Under the pieces are notes generated by a model. It saw only the letters and a program-made list of their open reading frames with translations, did not search any database and was not told where the DNA came from. Below are positions 44,367 through 53,452 of a stretch of 64,000 bases of DNA, in pieces. The first letter of the stretch is position 1; each line of letters opens with the position of its first letter. The translations under genes were made by a program, and so were the position numbers. The DNA is taken from positions 327,117 through 391,116 of the forward strand of contig CAWFOC010000012.1 of the NCBI GenBank assembly GCA_963817395.1, given 5' to 3'. The DNA comes from CAWGYQ01 sp963817395 (lineage in GTDB: Bacteria; Acidobacteriota; Vicinamibacteria; Vicinamibacterales; CAVPJW01).

Positions 44367-45807
44367 CTGCCCGGCCCGCCCACCTTCATCAAATCGCTCG
44401 GTCTCTGGGACATCGTCGCGATGAACATCGTGGCGGTGGTGGGACTGCGTTGGATCGCGCGCGGCGCGCGCGTGGGCGCGCCCTCGATCGTGCTCTGGGT
44501 TCTGGCGTGGCTGCTGTTTTTCGTACCGCTGGCCGTCACGCTGCGCGAGCTCGCCAGCCGCTACCCGGATCAGGGGGGAATGTACGCGTGGACGCGTCGC
44601 GCGTTCGGCCCGGTGCACGGGTTCATCTGCGGCTGGTGTCTGTGGGTCAACAATCTCTTCTACTTTCCCTCCCTCCTGCTCTTTGCCGCGGCGAACGTGC
44701 TGCTCGCATTCGGCGATCGCTTCACGGATCTCGCCGACAGCCGACTCTACTCGCTTGCATTCGTGCTGGTGGCGCTCTGGCTGTTCGTCGGCCTCAACAT
44801 CCTGGGCCTCGCTGCCGGCAGATGGTTGCAGACCCTCGGCACGTTCGGTGTATGGGCGCCGGCCGCGCTGCTCATTCTGTCGGGCCTTGTCGCCGCTCGT
44901 GTCGTTCGGCTCGGCCACGTCGTTCGCGCTTCCCAATCTGCTGCCCCGTGATGATTTCTTCACGACCCTCAGTCTGTGGTCCGCCATGTGCTTCGCTTTT
45001 TCGGGTTTCGAGATTGGATCCTACGTAGGCCAGGAGGTGAAGCATCCAACGCGCACCATTCCGCTCGGTGTGACCATTGCCGGCGCCCTCGTGACACTCA
45101 TCTACATCGGCGGGTCCACGGCCGTGCTCGCGGCGATTCCTTCCTCTGCACTCACGGAACGCAGCGGCATCGCCGATGCCGTCGATCTGGTCTCCGAGCG
45201 TGTGGGGCTGCCAGGGCTCGGCGCGATTACCGGCATCCTCGTCGCCCTCGGCGCCCTGGCCGGCACCAACTCGTGGATTGCGGGCGCTGCGCGCGTGCCC
45301 TTCGCGGCCGGCATCGATCGGGCGCTGCCGGCGATGTTCGCCCGGATGCATCCGCGCTATCACACCCCACATGTCGCGCTGCTCGTGCAGGGGCTCGTCG
45401 CCACGCTCATCTTTCTCGTCAGCGTGTTCCTCACGGTGACGGGCACGAGCTCGACGGTCCAGGAAGCCTACGACATCATGGTGAACCTGACGATCCTGAT
45501 CTACTTCGTCCCGTATCTGTATCTCTTCCTGGCGCTGGTCCGGCTGCGACAATTGGAGAACCGCGCGCATGAACGAACCACGCCGAACGCGTTCTCGGTG
45601 CCCGGCGGACTCTTCACGCTCTGGATCGTCGCCGCGTGCGGGTTTCTGGCAACGGCGATATCGCTGGGGTTGCTGTTCATCCCGCCGCCCGGCACCGAGC
45701 ACGTGCTGAACTACGAGTTGAATATCGTGCTGCAGGGCCTCGTGGTGCTGGGCATCGGCTTGCTCTTCTATCGTCGATCGTCCGGACGCGCGGGCACGAG
45801 CCACTAG
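44325..45807 (+). CDS. APC-superfamily amino acid/polyamine permease (frameshifted)
   Basis: About 493 residues with 12 predicted membrane helices. The opening SLGLWDIVAMNIVAVVGLRW and ELASRYPDQGGMYAWTRRAF are the helix 1 and helix 2-3 signatures of APC transporters. FSGFEIGSYVGQEVKHPTRT (helix 6 and following loop), LGAITGILVALGALAGTNSW and TPHVALLVQGLVATLIF continue the fold. One indel near 44900 separates helices 1-5 from the remainder. It likely imports an amino acid or amine, perhaps for the FAD oxidase 40 bp downstream. The first copy of a duplicated start lies at 44273. Confidence 0.83.
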
Positions 45808-45848
45808 CCGCGACGCCAGCTCACGCTGGAGGATCGGAGCCGGAATCC

Positions 45849-47036
45849 ATGCTCGAAACGACGGATGTGGCCATCGTCGGCGGCGGTGTCGTCGGACTGA
45901 GCGCCGCCTATCATCTGCGCCTGGACGGTTTCACGGGACGGATCGTGGTCGTCGAGCGCGATCCCAGCTACCGGCGTGCTTCGTCGTTTCTGGCGATGGG
46001 CGGCATTCGCCAGCAGTTCGGCTCGGCCATCAACATCCAGCTGGCCCAGTTCAGCATCGCGTTCTATGAGAGGCTCGACGGGCTGCTCGCCCGCCTGGGC
46101 AGCCCGCCCACACGATTCAGCCAGCGCGGCTATCTCTTCCTCGTCGACGATGCCGGCGCCGAGCGGATGTCAGGGCGCTTCGAGCGGCAGAAGGCTCTGG
46201 GCGCACGCGTCGAGCGGCTGGATCGGGGCGCGCTCGCCGCCCGGCTGCCCGGCGTCAGGCTGGATGACATCGGCTTCGGGCTCCTGGGAACCTCCGACGG
46301 CTATGCCAACCCACGCGCGGTCCTCGCGGGCTTTCGCGCGCTCGCGGCGGATTCCGGCGTGGACATTCTCGACGACGAGGTCGTGGCGATTCGACAGGTC
46401 GAAGGACGTGTCACCGGCGTCGAGCTCGCCTCGCGCGGAATGATTCCCGCCTCTGCCGTCGTCAACGCGGCGGGCGCGTATGCGTCGCGCGTCGGCCGGC
46501 TTGCGGGGCTGGATCTTCCGGTCCAGCCCGTGCGGCAACATCTCTTCCGCGCGGAGCTGCCGCGCCGGTGGACGTATCGCTTTCCGATGGTGATCGATCC
46601 CGGCGGCGTGCACTGGCGTCATGACGATCTCGTGGACGGTGGCGTCGGACCGGATCGGATCGTCGTCGCAAAGACGAAGCTGGACGAGCCGCCGGGCGAG
46701 AACCTGGCGTGCGACGAGTCGCGATGGAGTCGCGAGTTTCTGCCGGATCTCGTGAATCGCGTGCCCGAGTTCGCCGGCCTGAAGCTCGTCGAAGGCTGGG
46801 CGGGGCTCTACGAGATGACGCCGGATCACAATCCGATCCTCGGCGAGCACCCCTCGCTCGCCGGCTTCTTCCTCGCCAACGGCTTCAGCGGGCACGGGCT
46901 GATGCTGGCCCCTGCCACCGGCAAGATCGTCTCCGAGCTCGTCCGAACGGGTCGATCGGACACCTTCGACATCGGCGCGTTCGCTGTGGACCGCTTCGCC
47001 CGCGGGGCGCTCTTCTGGGATGAAGCCATGGTCTGA
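45849..47036 (+). CDS. FAD-dependent amine/amino-acid oxidoreductase (DAO family)
   Basis: A 395-residue flavoprotein. VAIVGGGVVGLSAAYHLRLD is the dinucleotide-binding motif, followed by VVVERDPSYRRASSFLAMGG. A central DAO (sarcosine oxidase/glycine oxidase-like) domain includes SRGMIPASAVVNAAGAYAS and PVRQHLFRAEL. The C-terminal FAD-binding segment is GWAGLYEMTPDHNPILGE with FLANGFSGHGLMLAPATGKI. It should oxidise an N-methyl or amino compound; FOXRED1-like and sarcosine-dehydrogenase-like members look similar. The frame is intact. Its position after an APC permease supports uptake-and-oxidation coupling, by inference. Confidence 0.87.
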   Translation: MLETTDVAIVGGGVVGLSAAYHLRLDGFTGRIVVVERDPSYRRASSFLAMGGIRQQFGSAINIQLAQFSIAFYERLDGLLARLGSPPTRFSQRGYLFLVDDAGAERMSGRFERQKALGARVERLDRGALAARLPGVRLDDIGFGLLGTSDGYANPRAVLAGFRALAADSGVDILDDEVVAIRQVEGRVTGVELASRGMIPASAVVNAAGAYASRVGRLAGLDLPVQPVRQHLFRAELPRRWTYRFPMVIDPGGVHWRHDDLVDGGVGPDRIVVAKTKLDEPPGENLACDESRWSREFLPDLVNRVPEFAGLKLVEGWAGLYEMTPDHNPILGEHPSLAGFFLANGFSGHGLMLAPATGKIVSELVRTGRSDTFDIGAFAVDRFARGALFWDEAMV

Positions 47037-47116
47037 CGGACCGAGTTCCGCCTTTGGGACCAGGGCGCACCGGACTGGTCGCCGACGAATTGATGGATCC
47101 GCGGCCGACGCGGAAA

Positions 47117-48508
47117 TCAGGGCAGATGCACCAGTCGCAGGAAGTTGGCGTCGCCGCGATCTACCTGTGGGGTCACGTTCACGAGTACGACCTGCGCGCC
47201 GGAGGCCACCAGGCCTCGCGAACGAAGCTCCGTCTCCAGAAACTTGGTCGTGCGCAGCAGCACCGGCACGACACCCCAGTACAACGTGAGGCGCCGGGCG
47301 GTGGTCGGCTCGGTTGTCGCGGCAAGGATCGGCACCGCCGGTCTGAGCGCCGACAGCAGCTGCGCCGTGTGGCCGTTCTGCGTGATCGCCACGATGGCCT
47401 GCGCATCACCGCGACTGCTCAGCGTGATCGCGGCTTCGCAGAGCGCCAGCGCATGGCCGCGCGTGGCCCTGACCTCGATGGAGGAAGATTCATCGGCGGC
47501 TTTCTCGGCCTCACGAATGATCACGTCGAGCGTCTCGACCGTCCGCACCGGATACAGGCCTACGGCGGTCTCGCCCGCCAGCATGATGGCGTCGACGCCG
47601 AGCTCCACCGAGTGCGCGGCGTCGGAGACTTCGGCGCGCGTGGGACGCAACTCGGACCGCATCGATTCGAGCACTTGCGTGGCCACGATCACGGGGATGC
47701 CCTGGGAGCGGGCGCGGCGAATGATCGTTTTCTGCGCCACGGGCACCTGTTCGAGTGGCATCTCCAGTCCCAGATCGCCCCGTGCCACCATCACGCCGTC
47801 ACTCGCTTCGACAATCTCATCCAGCCTCGTGAGCGCCGAGGGCCGCTCGAATTTCGCAACCAGGGGAACGGACGCCAGCCCATGAGTCGCGACGGTCGCG
47901 CGCGCTTCACTGAGATCGCCGGCGGACTGCACGAAGCTCATCCCGATGAGATCGATGCCCTTTCCGACACCGAACACCAGATCGTCCACATCCTTCGGCG
48001 TGAGCGCGCCGTCGGGTAGTGTCACGCCTGGCGCGCTGATGCCTTTGCGCTCGCCGAGCGCGCCGCCGTCGATGACCCTGGTCCGAATCTCATGTCCGTC
48101 GCTCAGAAGCACCTCGAGCTGGATCCGGCCGTCATCCAACAGCAGCCGGTCACCCGGCTGCACGCTTCGCGCAAGATGAGGGTAGGGAGTGGACAAGCGG
48201 TGAGCGTCGCCAGCGAATTCGCCGGTCGCGAGCACCAGCTCGTCTCCGGCGCGGAGCGAGACGGCTCCTCCCCCTTCGAGAGGCCCTGTGCGCAGCTTGG
48301 GTCCACCGAGATCCGCCATGACGCCCACGACGCGTCCCGACGCGGTGGAAGCGCGTCGGATACGCTCGAGGCTGGCCGCGTGACTCTCGTGCGATCCGTG
48401 CGCGAAGTTGAGACGCAGGACGTCGACGCCTGCCGCGATCATCTTGCCCAGGGTGAGCTCGTCGTCGCAAGCGGGGCCGACCGTGGCGATGATTTTGGTG
48501 TGCCGCAC
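47117..48508 (-). CDS. pyk: Pyruvate kinase
   Basis: Catalyses phosphoenolpyruvate + ADP to pyruvate + ATP, the last step of glycolysis. It is 463 residues and intact. TKIIATVGPACDDELTLGKM and VLRLNFAHGSHESH open the barrel, MADLGGPKLRTG is conserved, and VMVARGDLGLEMPLEQVPVA and VATQVLESM are the classic active-site blocks. The usual KIEKPEAL is KFERPSAL here, keeping the catalytic Lys and the metal-binding Glu. The C-terminal domain is standard. The GTG start at 48508 lacks a ribosome site; TTGTAA lies 9 nt before it, so leaderless translation is possible. Divergent from the O-methyltransferase. Confidence 0.94.
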   Translation of the reverse strand: MRHTKIIATVGPACDDELTLGKMIAAGVDVLRLNFAHGSHESHAASLERIRRASTASGRVVGVMADLGGPKLRTGPLEGGGAVSLRAGDELVLATGEFAGDAHRLSTPYPHLARSVQPGDRLLLDDGRIQLEVLLSDGHEIRTRVIDGGALGERKGISAPGVTLPDGALTPKDVDDLVFGVGKGIDLIGMSFVQSAGDLSEARATVATHGLASVPLVAKFERPSALTRLDEIVEASDGVMVARGDLGLEMPLEQVPVAQKTIIRRARSQGIPVIVATQVLESMRSELRPTRAEVSDAAHSVELGVDAIMLAGETAVGLYPVRTVETLDVIIREAEKAADESSSIEVRATRGHALALCEAAITLSSRGDAQAIVAITQNGHTAQLLSALRPAVPILAATTEPTTARRLTLYWGVVPVLLRTTKFLETELRSRGLVASGAQVVLVNVTPQVDRGDANFLRLVHLP

Positions 48509-48524
48509 GGCAGAAGCTTACAAT
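48495..48524 (+). promoter_or_regulatory. Candidate sigma-70 promoter of the O-methyltransferase operon
   Basis: TTGGTG (48495-48500), an 18-bp spacer and TACAAT (48519-48524). The -10 ends 11 nt before the ATG at 48536, so the 5' leader would be about five bases or less. The -35 lies inside the divergent pyk gene. Confidence 0.45.
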
Positions 48525-48535
48525 CGGATCTGCCG

Positions 48536-49201
48536 ATGGGCAAAATCGTGCCGGACGCCGTGGAGCACTATCTCGCGGGCCTGAGCCGTCTCTCGGATCC
48601 CGTGCTCGACGACATCGCCAGGTCTGGCTCGGAACGACACCTGCCGTTGATTAACGCCGAAGTGGGGGCGATGCTGCAGGTGCTGGCCGGCGCGATCGGC
48701 GCCCGGAAGATTCTCGAGATTGGCACGGCGGTCGGCTACTCCGGAATCTGGCTGGCCCGCGCGTTGCCGCCCGACGGCATGCTCATCACCATGGAGCTCG
48801 ACCCCGATCGGGCTGCCGAAGCGCGCAGGAACTTCGAGCGCGCCGGCCTGAACGCTCGCGCGCACGTGATGGTGGGAGACGCGAGCCGTCTCGTCGCGAA
48901 GGTTTCGGGGCCGTTCGATTTGATCTTCCAGGACGGCGACAAGCTGCTTTACGGGCCGATGCTCGAGAGACTCGTCGCGCTCGTTCGGCCCGGAGGGCTG
49001 CTCGTCACGGACAACGTGCTCGGGAGCGGCGAGGTGATACCAGGATTCGTTTCGTCTCCAAAGCACGACCCCGCGCGCACGTCCGCGATTGCCGCGTACA
49101 ACGAGCGACTGTGCACGCACCCCCTGCTCACGACCACGATCGTCCCGTTGCGCGACGGGCTGGCCGTGGCCATGAAGACTTCGGCGGGCGACCGCGGATG
49201 A
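48536..49201 (+). CDS. O-methyltransferase (caffeoyl-CoA/COMT type)
   Basis: A 221-residue SAM-dependent O-methyltransferase (Methyltransf_3 family). KILEIGTAVGYSGIWLARAL binds SAM, ITMELDPDRAAEARRNFERA is motif II, FDLIFQDGDKLLYGPMLERL carries the metal-binding Asp, and PGGLLVTDNVLGSGEV the second metal site. It methylates catechol-like hydroxyls with a divalent cation; the substrate is unknown. The frame is intact. It overlaps the following 53-codon gene (ATGA). Confidence 0.9.
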   Translation: MGKIVPDAVEHYLAGLSRLSDPVLDDIARSGSERHLPLINAEVGAMLQVLAGAIGARKILEIGTAVGYSGIWLARALPPDGMLITMELDPDRAAEARRNFERAGLNARAHVMVGDASRLVAKVSGPFDLIFQDGDKLLYGPMLERLVALVRPGGLLVTDNVLGSGEVIPGFVSSPKHDPARTSAIAAYNERLCTHPLLTTTIVPLRDGLAVAMKTSAGDRG

Positions 49202-49359
49202 CACTGGCCGAGTGGCTCGCCTTCGCGGTCGGCGACGCCAAGGCTCGAAATCTGCCCGAGCTGGTTCCTCTGATTGAAGGTCTCGCGCGCGCGATAGAAG
49301 CGCTGCGCAAAGCCGACTGGAACGATGACGCCAGTGGCCAGAACCAGGCGGGACGATGA
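49198..49359 (+). CDS. Small conserved hypothetical protein, coupled to amidase
   Basis: A 53-residue protein (TLAEWLAFAVGDAKARNLPE, LVPLIEGLARAIEALRKADW) with overlapping ATGA junctions to the O-methyltransferase before it and to the amidase after it. Such double coupling supports it being translated. The helical pattern has no recognised domain; it may be a partner or stabiliser of the amidase. Confidence 0.7.
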   Translation: MTLAEWLAFAVGDAKARNLPELVPLIEGLARAIEALRKADWNDDASGQNQAGR

Positions 49360-50699
49360 GCCAGGCCGCGAGCACGTCGTTGACCGCCCTGGCCCGGCAG
49401 ATCGAGCGGCGCCAAATCACTGCCGAAGAGCTGACGGCCGGGTGTCTCCAGGCGATCGACCAGCGGCGCGACCTGAACGCCTTCACCCAGGTGTTCGCCA
49501 CCACGGCGATGGCGGAGGCCCGCAGCGCCGATCGCGAGCTGGCCGCGGGCCGGCACAGGGGCCCGCTGCACGGCATTCCAATCTCGCTCAAGGATCTCAT
49601 TGACGTTGCCGGCGTGCCGACTTCGGCGGCATCGCGCGTACGAGAAGGACATCGAGCGCTGGCCGATGCGCCGATCGTCAGCCGGTTGCGCGAGGCCGGC
49701 GCGGTGATCGTCGGCAAATGCAATCTGCACGAATTTGCCTACGGCACGACCAGCGATGAATCAGCGTTCGGCCCGGTGCGGAATCCACTGGATCCGTCGC
49801 GATCGGCTGGCGGTTCGAGCGGTGGCTCGGCGGTGTCCGTCATGACGGGCATGGCAGTGGCGTCGATCGGCACCGACACGGGCGGCTCCATCCGCATCCC
49901 GGCGGCGGCATGCGGCGCGGTGGGCCTCAAGCCCACCTACGGCGAAGTTTCGACCGACGGGGTCGTGCCGCTCAGCCGCGCCCTCGACCATGTCGGACCC
50001 ATCACCAGAACCGTGGAAGACGCATGGCTGATGCACGCGGCGATCGGCCGCGACCGTGAGGCGCGGCTTGCGCCGCGCGAGCCACAATCGCTCCGGCTCG
50101 CCGTTCCTCGCGGCTATCTGCTGGACGTGCTCGATGACGAGGTGCGCGCGCGGTTCGAGGAAGCTCTCGGCACCTGGCGCGCCGTTGGCGTCCGGGTGGT
50201 GGACGGCTCGCTCCCGAATGCCGGGCTGGCGCCATCGGTCTACTTGCCGATTGGCCTCTCGGATGCCACGGCCTTCCACGCGGCGACGCTCGAAGCGACG
50301 CCCGAGCGCTACTCGCCGGGAGTGCGGCTGCGGCTCGAACTGGGCCGCTATGTGCTCGCCGAAGACTACGTCCGCGCACAGCGCGGACGGGAGGCGCTGA
50401 GACGCGAAGTGGACCGGGCCCTCGACGAATGCGACGCGCTCGTCCTGCCCTCGCTGCCCATCCCCGCTCCCCTGCTCGGCGCCACTTCGCAGAGCGTGAG
50501 CGGACGGACCGAAAGCGTGCGCGGTCTGATGCTGCGTCAGACCCAGTTGTTCAACCTGACGGGACACCCGGCTATCGCACTCCCCTGCGGCACTACGGCG
50601 TCGGGGTTGCCGTGCAGCGTGCAACTGGTAGGCCCTCGCGGCCGCACGATGGATCTTCTGGCCGCCGCGCTCGCCTGCCAGAACTCGCTGTCGCGCTGA
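49356..50699 (+). CDS. Amidase signature family enzyme (GatA-like)
   Basis: A 447-residue amidase. The Ser-cisSer-Lys triad lies in GIPISLKDLIDVAGVPT (Lys), RSAGGSSGGSAVSVMTGM (cis-Ser loop) and SIGTDTGGSIRIPAAACG (nucleophile Ser). LKPTYGEVSTDGVVPLSRAL and FNLTGHPAIALPCGTTASGL complete the signature. It could be the A subunit of aspartyl/glutamyl-tRNA amidotransferase, but no gatB or gatC is seen here, and it sits with an O-methyltransferase. A stand-alone amidase is equally likely, so no gene symbol is given. The frame is intact. Confidence 0.87.
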   Translation: MSQAASTSLTALARQIERRQITAEELTAGCLQAIDQRRDLNAFTQVFATTAMAEARSADRELAAGRHRGPLHGIPISLKDLIDVAGVPTSAASRVREGHRALADAPIVSRLREAGAVIVGKCNLHEFAYGTTSDESAFGPVRNPLDPSRSAGGSSGGSAVSVMTGMAVASIGTDTGGSIRIPAAACGAVGLKPTYGEVSTDGVVPLSRALDHVGPITRTVEDAWLMHAAIGRDREARLAPREPQSLRLAVPRGYLLDVLDDEVRARFEEALGTWRAVGVRVVDGSLPNAGLAPSVYLPIGLSDATAFHAATLEATPERYSPGVRLRLELGRYVLAEDYVRAQRGREALRREVDRALDECDALVLPSLPIPAPLLGATSQSVSGRTESVRGLMLRQTQLFNLTGHPAIALPCGTTASGLPCSVQLVGPRGRTMDLLAAALACQNSLSR

Positions 50700-50712
50700 T
50701 CGTCGTCGCCGA

Positions 50713-51749
50713 GATGCTCAAAGCCGTCTTCCACGCCTGGGAGCGTCGACTCATCGCGGTCAGCCAGGACCGCGTTGTCCGGCCGTTCTCCTGGGGACTC
50801 GAGTGGATCGGAAACGGCGTCCAGCCGCCGCCCGGCGATCCTCAGGAGATTGTGCGGGCGTGGGTGTCCGCAGGTGCTCGAGGACACCGATCGCTTTTTC
50901 GATCCGGGTCCCGCACCCCACTACGAAGTTGAATCCGATCGGTCGCAGGATGGATCGACGGCGATCCTGAAGTTCGACAGCGCGCTCGAGACGCCGCATC
51001 CCGAAAACAACACCGTGTACGCCCGCTACTTTCCGTTTGCGGGAAGCGGGCGGAAGCGCGCCGTCCTGGTACTGCCGCAGTGGAACGCCGATGCGGACGG
51101 CCATGTCGGCCTGTGTCGACTGCTCGCCCGCTTCGGAATCAGCGCACTCCGTCTCAGCATGCCGTATCACGACCGGCGCATGCCTCCCGAGCTCGGGCGC
51201 GCCGACTACATTGTCAGCGCCAACATCGCGCGAACGGTGCAGGTGTGCCGGCAGGCGGTGCTCGACGCGCGGCGTGCGATCGCCTGGCTCGCGTCCAGAG
51301 GCTACGAGCGCATCGGCATTCTCGGGACGAGTCTCGGCTCCTGTCTTGCTCTGCTGACGACCGCCCACGAGCCGCTAATCCGCGCCCAGGCGCTCAACCA
51401 TATCTCGCCGTATTTCGCTGACGTCGTCTGGAGGGGACTGTCGACGGCTCATGTCAGACAGGGGCTCGATGGCCACGTCGATCTCGACGAGCTGAGACGT
51501 CTGTGGATGCCCATCAGCCCGCAGTTCTACCTCGATCGCGTCCGCGATCGGCGAAGCCTTCTGGTTTACGCGCTCTACGATCTGAGCTTTCCTGTGGATC
51601 TATCGAGGCGGCTCGTGCAGGATTTCCGGCGCCGTGGCATTCCCCATCAGGTCACGGTCCTGCCGTGCGGTCATTACAGCACCGGCGAAGCCCCGTTCAA
51701 GTACTTCGACGGTTACACGCTCACACGGTTTCTGAGGAAGAATCTCTGA
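50713..51749 (+). CDS. Alpha/beta hydrolase, ABHD18-like (frameshifted)
   Basis: About 345 residues. The N-terminus MLKAVFHAWERRLIAVSQDR, then VVRPFSWGLEWIGNG, resembles the ABHD18/DUF2048 group. The hydrolase core has AVLVLPQWNADADGHVGLCR, the nucleophile elbow IGILGTSLGSCLALLTTAHE, LLVYALYDLSFPVDLSRRLV near the acid, and VLPCGHYSTGEAPFKYFDGY with the catalytic His. One indel near 50870 separates the first 50 residues. It follows the amidase after 13 bp. The substrate is unknown. Confidence 0.75.
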
Positions 51750-51775
51750 AGCTCGGCCCTCCGTTGGGGACGTCC

Positions 51776-51979
51776 TCAGAGATAGCGCAACAACCCGCGG
51801 AGAGCGTTCATGAGGACCTCGGCCAGCTCTCGCACGAACGGTGACGCGTCACCCTCAGTGACCACATCGGCGACAGTGACGGGATCGGTCAGGACCAGCC
51901 AGATCGTGGCGCCGGCGAGGACGGCGGAGACCAGCGCGACCGCGCCGAACACACTGACGCCAAATCGCGCGAGACCCAT
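51776..51979 (-). CDS. Small single-helix membrane protein
   Basis: A 67-residue protein with an N-terminal membrane helix (VSVFGAVALVSAVLAGATIW) and a C-terminal amphipathic helix (SPFVRELAEVLMNALRGLLR). No family is recognised. It is convergent with the alpha/beta hydrolase, and its start has only a weak ribosome site. Confidence 0.45.
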   Translation of the reverse strand: MGLARFGVSVFGAVALVSAVLAGATIWLVLTDPVTVADVVTEGDASPFVRELAEVLMNALRGLLRYL

Positions 51980-52081
51980 GACGTGCCTAGTCTACCCCCA
52001 GGCTCCGCGCATCGCTTGGAGCAGGGACATTCGCCTTTGACGGATCGGCGCGCCGACAGGTTCACTTGCTGGAAAACGGTG

Positions 52082-53452
52082 TTACACCGGCGCAATCAGG
52101 AGCGGTTCGCCAAGCCCGGCCTCGATGAGGCCGGCCCTGATGGCCCGATCGTCGCCGACGATGAGTGTCGAGAGCAGCGCGGGATCGATGTGGCGCTCGG
52201 CGGCGCGCGTCACCTCGTCCACGCTGACCTGTTCGATGGCGGGCACGAACGTTTCGAAGTAGTCGTTCGGCAGATCGTAAAGGGCGAGCTGGACGGCGCC
52301 GCGCGCGATCTGCCCGGCAGTCTCGAAGCTGCGCGGATAGCCACGGGTCAGCGCCGCGCGTCCCAGGGCAAGCTCCTGGGGTGTTGCAGGACGGTCGCTC
52401 CGGATGCCTGCGATTTCTCCAATCGCCTCACGCACGGCATCTCCAGTGGCGCGAGTGTCGACGGCCGTCTGCAGGAAAAAGGGCCCCCGGCCTGTCCGAA
52501 AGTCGAAGCTCGTGCGGGCGCCGTAGGTGTAGCCCTTGCGCTCGCGCAGGTTCAGGTTGACCCGGCTGACAAACTGTCCGCCGAGAATTGCGTTGAGCAC
52601 CAGGAGAGCATGATAGTCGGGCGTCTTACGCGCGGGACCCACCAGCCCGATGCGAAGCTCCGACTGCGCCGCGCCAGGTCGATCGATGACGGCCATGGCG
52701 CCAGGACGAACGGGCGGAGGCAATCGATGTCCGTCGCCGCGGGGAGGAGCGCGCGTGACCGATGTGCCAGGCGCCCATGGCGGCATCGATGATCCGAACC
52801 ATGGTCTCGGGCTCGATGTCACCCACAGCGACCAGGGTTGCACCAGCCGGCGCGTACCGCTCGTCATGAAATTTGCGAACGTCTATCGGCGTCAGCTGCG
52901 CGAGTGACGCCTCGGTCCCAATCGGCGCGTGACCGTAAGGATGGTCACGATAGAGAAAATGGATGAAGGCCCGGTCCGCGATGGCGGGCGGCGATTCGCG
53001 CAGCTGAGCGAGCCGATCAAGACGCAGCCTCCTCACGCGGTCCACATCCTCGTCGGCCAGGCGCGGATGAACCACGAGGTCGGCGAGCAGGCCGATCGCC
53101 CGGGCGACGTGCCTGGAGAGCGTGGTCAGAGACACCGTCGTGGCGTCGGCGCCCACGTCGATTTCGAGCTCCCCGCCGATACGCGCGATCTCCTCATGAA
53201 TGTCGATGGCCGAACGCTCACCGCTGCCTTCGTCGAGCATGTCGCCGGTCAGCGATGCCAGACCCGGGAAGCCTGCGGGATCGGCCGAAGATCCCACGGG
53301 GAGCAGCACGATCAGCGTCACCAGCGGCAACCCGGTCCGGACGACCATTCGAGCTTCGAGACCGTTCGGAAAACGCGTCTCGAGAAACTCCGGAAAACGA
53401 AACGATCGTCGGGCTTCAGTTCCGGCAGCCGGGACCGATCGACGCGGCTCAT
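52082..53452 (-). CDS. M16-family peptidase, second subunit without HxxEH (frameshifted)
   Basis: About 455 residues of the M16 (pitrilysin/processing peptidase) fold. TRFPNGLEARMVVRTGLPLV is the first strand. At the place of the zinc motif it reads LASLTGDMLDEGSGERSA, with no HxxEH, so it should be the non-catalytic partner. Later parts, FRTGRGPFFLQTAVDTRATG and NLRERKGYTYGARTSFDFRT, carry the R-Y motif that M16 non-catalytic domains use to hold substrate. Frame changes lie near 52755 and 53395. Its ATG overlaps the stop of the upstream active subunit. Paired active and inactive subunits are known for M16B peptidases. Confidence 0.83.

Noticed and set aside
49356..50699. GatA of the tRNA-dependent amidotransferase
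   Set aside because: Not excluded, but gatB and gatC are absent and the coupled neighbours are an O-methyltransferase and a small unknown protein, so only the family is called.
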